Below the pieces are notes generated by a model, which had not been told where the DNA came from, made no database searches, and worked only from the letters and a program-made list of their open reading frames with translations. Shown in pieces: positions 22,392-27,968 of a DNA stretch of 27,968 nt. Each line of letters starts with the position of its first letter. Position 1 is the first letter of the stretch. Made by a program: the position numbers and the translations under genes. This DNA is from Ophryocystis elektroscirrha (taxonomy: Eukaryota > Apicomplexa > Conoidasida > Neogregarinorida > Ophryocystidae), in contig JAQIFP010000043.1 in the NCBI GenBank assembly GCA_030141585.1, positions 1-27,968 of the forward strand, given 5' to 3'.

Positions 22392-25300
22392 CATATACAT
22401 ATACGTATATGAGTTACATTTTTAAAGTTGCACATTCGAGTAAATATCACTATCTCAGGCTGACCTTGATGCTGTATTCAAATTACTTGGTAAATTGTTT
22501 AATATTGTCGATAAATTAAGGTTTAACAACGAAAAACGACCAGCAGCAATTCGAGTTAGTCCTAACCTCAAAAAAGGTAGGATAATTTAACGTATACGTT
22601 GTAATCAGATTCGTGATACAAGAAGTAATTTAAATATTTTTCAAGCCAAGCAAGCTGCTGACGCTCTAGCGCGATCTTTATACCAGTATTTGTTTGATTA
22701 TTTAGTCAGAAAGATTAATGAAGCCTTGAATTCTTCTTCTGTGGTATTATACATTACTTAATGAAATTAAAACAAAAAAAAAAAGTTATTTTATGTATAT
22801 ACTTGTTTTAATAAATAACGCAGACATGAATCGTAGAAATATGCGCTACAATTTTTAAACAGTTCATATATATATGCGATAACATATAAATTATGTAGCA
22901 ATACGTTATATCTAAGCATAAACATGCATATTAGCAATTATTTTGCACTAAATAGTATTTACTTGTATAAAAGTTCATATTTTGTATATTAGTTAAATAT
23001 TGGCTTTATAAAATGAATATATATATATATATACATGTTTTTTAAGATTTGTATATGCAAAGTATTTATTGATTATTTTTCTATAGACTGATAAGGAGAA
23101 TTTATATGGTCAAGATGGATTAAGATATATAGGAATTCTTGACATTTTTGGTTTTGAGAATCTTGTAATTATTGCATATAATAATATTATTTTTTAGACT
23201 CCAATAGCTTCAAACAGTTTCGAGCAGCTTTGCATCAACTTTGCTAACGATAAATTGCACCAGTTTTTCATAGATCAATTTGTCCTCAAAGAAAAAAATT
23301 TATTTGTCGAAGAAGGACTCCTAGCTACTGAAATTCCTCTTACTCAATCTGACTATTGCGCTCAACAAATAGGTATAAATCAAGAATATCAGTTACATGT
23401 GTTCAATATTATTAAAATATAGTAAACTATTTATATTCTTAGCAACTATAAATATGCTAATTCTTAAAATTATTATTTTTATTAATTACAATTATTACGT
23501 ATGTATATGTATATATATATATATGGATAAGTACATGTGTATATAAATATATATATACGCATGTACCTTCATTTTTATAATTATATATAAACATACATAT
23601 ATTCACATATATATATAAGAGCTTAATTATATATACATGGACAAATATATAAATATATATATATACATGTATATATATGAACATAAATATATGTAGACAC
23701 GTATATATATAGATATATATACCTATGTATATATATATATATATATATATAATTTTATGCAATTATATGTAAATGGTCAGATGTATTCAATCTATTGAAC
23801 GAAGCATCATTGATACCTGTTGTTGGGTGCAAGGACGCATTTTTTAATAGTAAAATTCTGGCATCGAGACAAAACAACCGTCGTATGATAACAGCCAGGA
23901 ATAAACAGCAATTTACTATCAATCATTACGCTGGTGAAGTAGCATATTTATCTACAGGATTTTGTGAAAGAAATGTAGACTTTATTACAAATGATCTATT
24001 TGATTTTTTGAGGACAAATTGTAGCAATTTCATAAAAGAGATGGTATGTCCCAAAGATGAGGAGTTCATAGAAAAAAAAGATTCTAAAAGTGTGGTAGTT
24101 AAAGCTCCAGGACCAAGTCAAAACAAAGCACTGAATTCAATAAACTTTTTAGTAAAGAAAAGGCAAATGCCGAATGAAACGATAAATCCTGCAATTAAGC
24201 GTCAAATTTTGACAAGTAATGACGGTACCAAACCGTACATAAAGCAAGAAGTTTCTTCTCCTCTGGTAAAGCGCAAACCCATAAGACCCAAAACATTGGC
24301 GATTATGTTCACACAGCAAGTCAACGATTTATTAAAAACTCTAAGTTCCACGGATTCTTATTTTATACGATGTATACGGCCTAATAATGAACGCGCTCCT
24401 AAAAAAATAGACTCTGTTCGTGTTTTAAAGCAACTAGAGTCTGGAGGATTGTTTGCCATATTAGAGCTTATGCGGGCTGGATTCCCTTGTCGAATATCTT
24501 ACACAGATATTTGGGCGAAGTTCCACAAACATATTCCTGTATCCAATTTCACATCTCCACAAATTCTTACGGCTATTATACTCAACTACTTGGATGCTAG
24601 TAAATCCCAATATAGGCTAGGAAAATCTAGAGCTTTTTTTTCTTTTGGAACGGCTGCGGTATTATCAGTTTATATACTTAATTGTTATTACAGGCATTGG
24701 ATGCTGTTTTGAATACAAATGATCCAAATTTTCATGAAAATTTCATACAAAAAACTTTTTCTTTTTCGACTAAGCTCAAACGTTTGAGGTAAAAAAAAAA
24801 AAAAAAAAAAAGTCATACAGGGTTACTAAAACTGTACAAATAAGCTGTCTTTTATGGATATCTATTAAAAAAGCAAGATGTAAATATTTGAGCAATGAAG
24901 TTATGAAGCATTTCATGCTTCGTGATGAGCAAAATAGCGTTGTCAAAGCAGCAATAATTATACAAAAATACTGGAGAGGTTATCTAATAAGGCAATTATT
25001 TAGAATAATAAAAATAAGACGAGATGCTGCAATCAAAATACAGGCTGCATGGAAAGGGTATAATATATATACTACATACCAACATTTCCGGTATTGTGTT
25101 ATATATATACAGACATTCTGGAGGTCTTATCTGTATCATAAAGAAAGTAAACAAATTTTAAAGTCTGTAGAGTATGTGCAAGATATGTTAAAATGTGTAG
25201 TATTACATTCGTTGCATATAAAAAATATAAGACAATATAAAGCTGCTCGAAAAATACAAAAATGGTGGAAAAATACATTAAAAAAAAGAAAAAAAAAAGA

Positions 25301-27161
25301 AAAAACTGTCGTAGTAGAAAAAAAAAAGTCAATATTAAATGATCCCAGAAAGTCTATAAGATTATCCAGATTATATTCATTTGGAGAAACAATAGATTTC
25401 CCTTTAGAGGATTACGATTTTATGTCTTATTTACCGTCAGATAGTAAAAAGGCTGCACCACCTTCAGAATCGACTCCTCATAAAGAAAGTTCATTATCCA
25501 GGAAACGGAAATCCCATGTAAATGAAGATTATACGCCCAAACACTACAAGCTGGAAAAAACTCCTGCTGCACAAATTACACCAATTATGAAAAGTTGTAC
25601 TGTAAAAAGTCAACGTCCTTTATTAAAGACTCCTATGCGCAGTCAAAGAAAGCAATTATTTGCGAAATCTACAAATAGTCCAACGAAAATGGCTTCTGCT
25701 GTGAGGACCACGTTAAGAAAAAATACGCCTTCAAATCGTTTTACCACAAGGTCAGAAAATACACGTGTAATAAAAAAAAATATCACTAAAAACATTCCTG
25801 TAAAAAAAACTATCGATAAATTATCCGTGCAGCGTGGAAAAACAACTCCATATTCTAAGAATCAAGTACATAGTAGTAAAAGAAGTTTGTTGCGTACTCG
25901 AGTTAGTAATCAAATAGCCTCCAAACCTTTTGTTAAAGAGGAAATTGTTGTTCCTCGGTCTATTTTGGAGGACGATGAGGATACAAAAATTATTGCACGT
26001 GCTATATTTAAAGACGATATAGAAGACGAAAAAGAGGAAGAAGATGACAAAGTGGAAGAGGAGGAGGAGGAAGAAGAAGATGATGAAAAAGAAGAGAATA
26101 TACTAGCGGGAAAAATAGAAAAAGAAGAAGAGGAAGATTATGAAAAAGAAGAAGAAGAAGAGGAAGATTATGAAAAAGAAGAAGAAGTGGAAGATTATGA
26201 AAAAGAAGAAGAGGAAGAAGACGAAAAGGAGGAAATAGATGAAGAAGAAAATCTATTAGAAAGAGAAACAAAATTAAATCATGAAATGGAAGAAAATGAA
26301 AAAGGAGAAAGTTCTGAAGAAGAAATAAAAAAACCTATAAAATTACAGAATAAATTCCACAAAATATACTCAAATTTAAATCGACAATCAGTTGCATATA
26401 AAGGATCAGAAAAAGTTGTAGTACCATATATACGGAAATCTTTAATTAATAATAATAGTAAAAATTATGCACCTATAACTCAAGAAGGAACTTTTGGACA
26501 ATTTATTAATGGTAAATGGGTACCTTTAGACATAAAAACAGTCTCAAATTTGGCAAAAAAAGCGTCTGAGTATTATTCTACTAAATTCCCGCCACATTCT
26601 TCTCCTGGCCGTGTCCTGAAAGACAAAGTAAAGCATAACGTACTTCATAATCGGTTTTTCCCGTATATTCAACATGATAATATATATAAAGATAGTTACT
26701 CAATTTATAATTCAGATCACATATTTAAACCTTCATGGACTCAAGAATCTTCTATTTTTGAGTTACCTCAGTTCAAAGAAGCAGTGTTAAATGTTATACT
26801 TAAAGAACTTGATGAAGATTCTGCTATACAGCTAATACAGACACTAAGGGAAAAAAAAAAAAAAAAAAATTCTTTAATGAACAATAACCGCATATCTGTC
26901 ATTAGTTGTCTACAAGACGAAATAACATCACCCTTAATTCAAGTTACAAAATCGCAAACTATTGAGAAACCTGAAGTTTTTAATACCCCACATAATGATG
27001 AAAAAAAAAAAAAAAAAAAAGATCCAGATGAAAAATACAATTCGTTCACTAGAATACCCAGATTAAGTGCATCTAGATATCAAAGATCTTGGGATAGACC
27101 AAGAAAACCTATTAAAAGTGTACATAATCAAAAGCTTATATATAGTCGCACTATTCATTAA
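19798..27161 (+). CDS. unconventional myosin with IQ motifs and acidic tail
   Basis: Fourteen exons join in phase to about 1622 aa: 19798-19884, 19920-19988, 20029-20178, 20739-20898, 20931-20995, 21574-21685, 21719-22161, 22459-22576, 22646-22743, 23087-23164, 23198-23372, 23781-24658, 24694-24788, 24821-27161 (TAA). Myosins move on actin using ATP. Motor landmarks: N-terminal SH3-like start (MESCVKVWVKN), P-loop GESGSGKT (166-173), switch I NDNSSRFGK (from 220), SIQTYLLGKSR, switch II DIFGFE (453-458), relay helix NSFEQLCINFANDKL, IRCIRPNNE (about 714) and converter-region KSRAFFSFG. Loop 2 carries an ~80-residue basic insert (about 607-688). Four IQ-like motifs (about 887-1000; for example IQKYWRGYLIRQL) should bind calmodulin-like light chains. 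The tail is a basic Ser/Thr/Pro region, then a Glu/Lys/Asp stretch (25969-26330) and an unrecognised C-terminus with FGQFINGKWVPLD. I cannot assign a myosin class. Seven introns are 32-40 nt. Confidence 0.9.
20179..20738. repeat. TATG/TATT microsatellites in myosin intron 3
   Basis: A 560-nt intron with GTAAGT and TATTAG ends. From 20360 to 20640 it is TATA, TGTATA and (ATATT)n simple repeats, including a run of TATATTA units at 20535-20604. Confidence 0.8.
20996..21573. repeat. myosin intron 5 with a 154-bp tandem duplication
   Basis: This 578-nt intron contains two head-to-tail copies of a 154-bp unit starting at ACAAATAAACTTATTATTC (about 21159) and ACAAACAAACTTATTATTC (about 21313). They are nearly identical through CAAAATTCTATGTATCAAAT and GCATTTGAATATAGACATAG. 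The differences are single bases and TA-run lengths, so the duplication looks recent. Confidence 0.85.
23373..23780. repeat. TATA/TACA microsatellites in myosin intron 11
   Basis: A 408-nt intron with a GTATAA donor and GTCAG acceptor, filled from 23500 to 23752 with TATATA, TACATG and TATAAA repeats. The Tyr/Ile-rich minus-strand frame here is not a gene. Confidence 0.8.
24789..24820 (+). other. 32-nt myosin intron consisting mainly of A21
   Basis: The intron reads GT, then 21 A, then GTCATACAG. Removing it joins the converter exon (ending KLKRLR) to the IQ exon in phase, through VTKTVQISCLLWISIKKARC. Reading through gives poly-Lys and then a stop. Confidence 0.7.
25969..26330 (+). repeat. 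Glu-rich coding repeat in the myosin tail
   Basis: Imperfect tandem GAA/GAG-rich units encode repeats such as EEEDYEKEEE (three copies around 26124-26210) within a longer Glu/Lys/Asp stretch. It is a coding minisatellite; repeat number probably varies between alleles. Confidence 0.8.
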
Positions 27162-27500
27162 AAAAGTGTTTATGTACTGAGAAAAAATTTTTTCATCAAA
27201 AAGATGTATACACTTTTTTTCTCATCTGGTATTATATTAATTTTTTTTTTTTTTATTCAGCTCAGGTGTTAATGATTAATGAATGAATATGTCTATACAT
27301 ATTTATTGATTACTCATTAGTCTATACAACTTTTAATTGTAGTTAAAAAAAAAAAAAAATTGTAAAAAAAAAAACTGCTATTTTAGTAAATACTAAAAAT
27401 TTATCTACATGATATATATTAACAATAGTTCGTCATAATATGAAATCAAAAATAAGTAGTAGTTACAGAGATTGCTTAGTAAAATGTTCAGAAAAAAGAA
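27162..27500. other. intergenic region between convergent 3' ends
   Basis: These 339 bp separate the myosin stop from the stop of the next minus-strand gene. They contain long T and A homopolymers (27240-27254, 27345-27358). I see no gene. Confidence 0.6.
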
Positions 27501-27968
27501 TTATTTATTATATTCAATTGATTGATGGTTATTGTCGCAAGAGGATCTCAAATACCTAAACAGTTGACTTGCTTCTTTCAAATGTACCCAAGATAAAGCA
27601 AAGCTTTGTATCTAGAAATAGTAAGGCACATATTCGTTGTACCTCATAGTTAATTTCTTGCTGTTTAGTTATTTTTTTTTTATGAAATAATTGAAGTAAA
27701 AAAATACAGATCTAAAAAAAAAAAAAAGTTACTATTAAATTTAATATATATGTTACTATTCAAGCGCTATGTGGGTTTATATATATGGGCATATATGTAT
27801 TTATAATAATCTGATGTATTATTGTATAAGGTATATATACTTAAGGTATATATACTTAAGGTATATATAATAAAGAACATACTAAACGTGCCATCTGTGC
27901 TTGTACTACAAATTCTGGCATTTTCATACAAAATTCACACGTTTGCGTTATAAAAGTATTAAGAAAAT
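27501..27968 (-). CDS. 3' end of an unrecognised minus-strand gene
   Basis: Three exons are visible on the minus strand: 27968-27883 (open at the window edge), 27660-27643 (18 nt, encoding QEINYE) and 27611-27501 (TAA). Donors are GTATGT and GTACAA; acceptors are AACAG and TTCTAG. The second intron is 31 nt. The joined frame gives CEFCMKMPEFVVQAQMARL, then QEINYE, then IQSFALSWVHLKEASQLF, then RYLRSSCDNNHQSIEYNK. It reads as a helical, well-behaved protein end, but I do not recognise it. Without the second splice the frame ends within QEINYE plus 28 residues; the spliced version has the better protein texture and the intron length typical of the window. Confidence 0.6.
27829..27870. repeat. 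triplicated 15-bp unit AAGGTATATATACTT
   Basis: Three head-to-tail copies (the last diverging after TATATA) lie in the intron of the minus-strand gene at the right edge. Confidence 0.85.

Noticed and set aside
22500..22531. 31-nt GT..AG intron in the myosin at GTAAATTG..TTAAG
   Set aside because: Read-through is open and gives the residue spacing between LLG and DALA expected of myosins; splicing puts the next part in the wrong frame.
25099..26271. Phe/Leu-rich minus-strand frames opposite the myosin tail
   Set aside because: Antisense of Lys- and Glu-rich codons; the plus-strand exon is clearly coding.

Overview
The window is nuclear DNA of a eukaryote. Its genes are split by many GT..AG introns, and their products include the meiotic recombinase DMC1, a dynamin-related GTPase, a myosin and a bromodomain protein. 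The DNA is extremely AT-rich, full of (TA)n microsatellites and long A/T homopolymers, and TAA and TGA both end genes, as in the standard code. The most telling trait is intron size. Of about 60 introns I could infer by joining reading frames, 33 are only 29-42 nt (mode 31-35). The rest are about 50-660 nt, and the longest of them are swollen by (TA)n repeats. Very short introns, compact spacing and AT-richness suggest a reduced, possibly parasitic lineage. Very short introns are known in dicyemid mesozoans, some gregarines, ascetosporeans and ciliates, and I cannot choose among these from sequence alone.

Layout, left to right. An octamer and (TA)n array (1-160) and empty AT-rich DNA are followed by the 3' end of a bromodomain gene (+, to 1457). 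A compact disordered-protein gene (+, 1518-2219) lies 60 nt downstream. A block of minus-strand genes follows: a J-domain co-chaperone (2401-3399), two unrecognised multi-exon genes (3408-4688 and 4959-6878, possibly one gene), a Cys-type glutathione peroxidase (7488-8798), an unrecognised gene with a frame break in an A13 tract (9435-10742), a ~98-bp minisatellite interrupted by a 100-N assembly gap, and a small two-exon gene (11596-12010). DMC1 (+, 12398-14544) is divergent from that small gene. It converges on an 18-exon dynamin-related protein gene (-, 14550-19372), with only 5 bp between the stop codons. A 14-exon myosin gene (+, 19798-27161) starts 425 bp from the dynamin start in the opposite direction and has an unusual tail. 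The 3' end of another minus-strand gene lies at 27501-27968.

The genes do not form a single pathway. DMC1 implies a meiotic/sexual stage. The dynamin-like protein and myosin serve membrane fission and actin-based movement. GPx detoxifies peroxides. No mobile element, CRISPR array, rRNA or tRNA was recognised. All exon models were made by eye from splice signals, phase and family conservation, and exact boundaries need transcript data.
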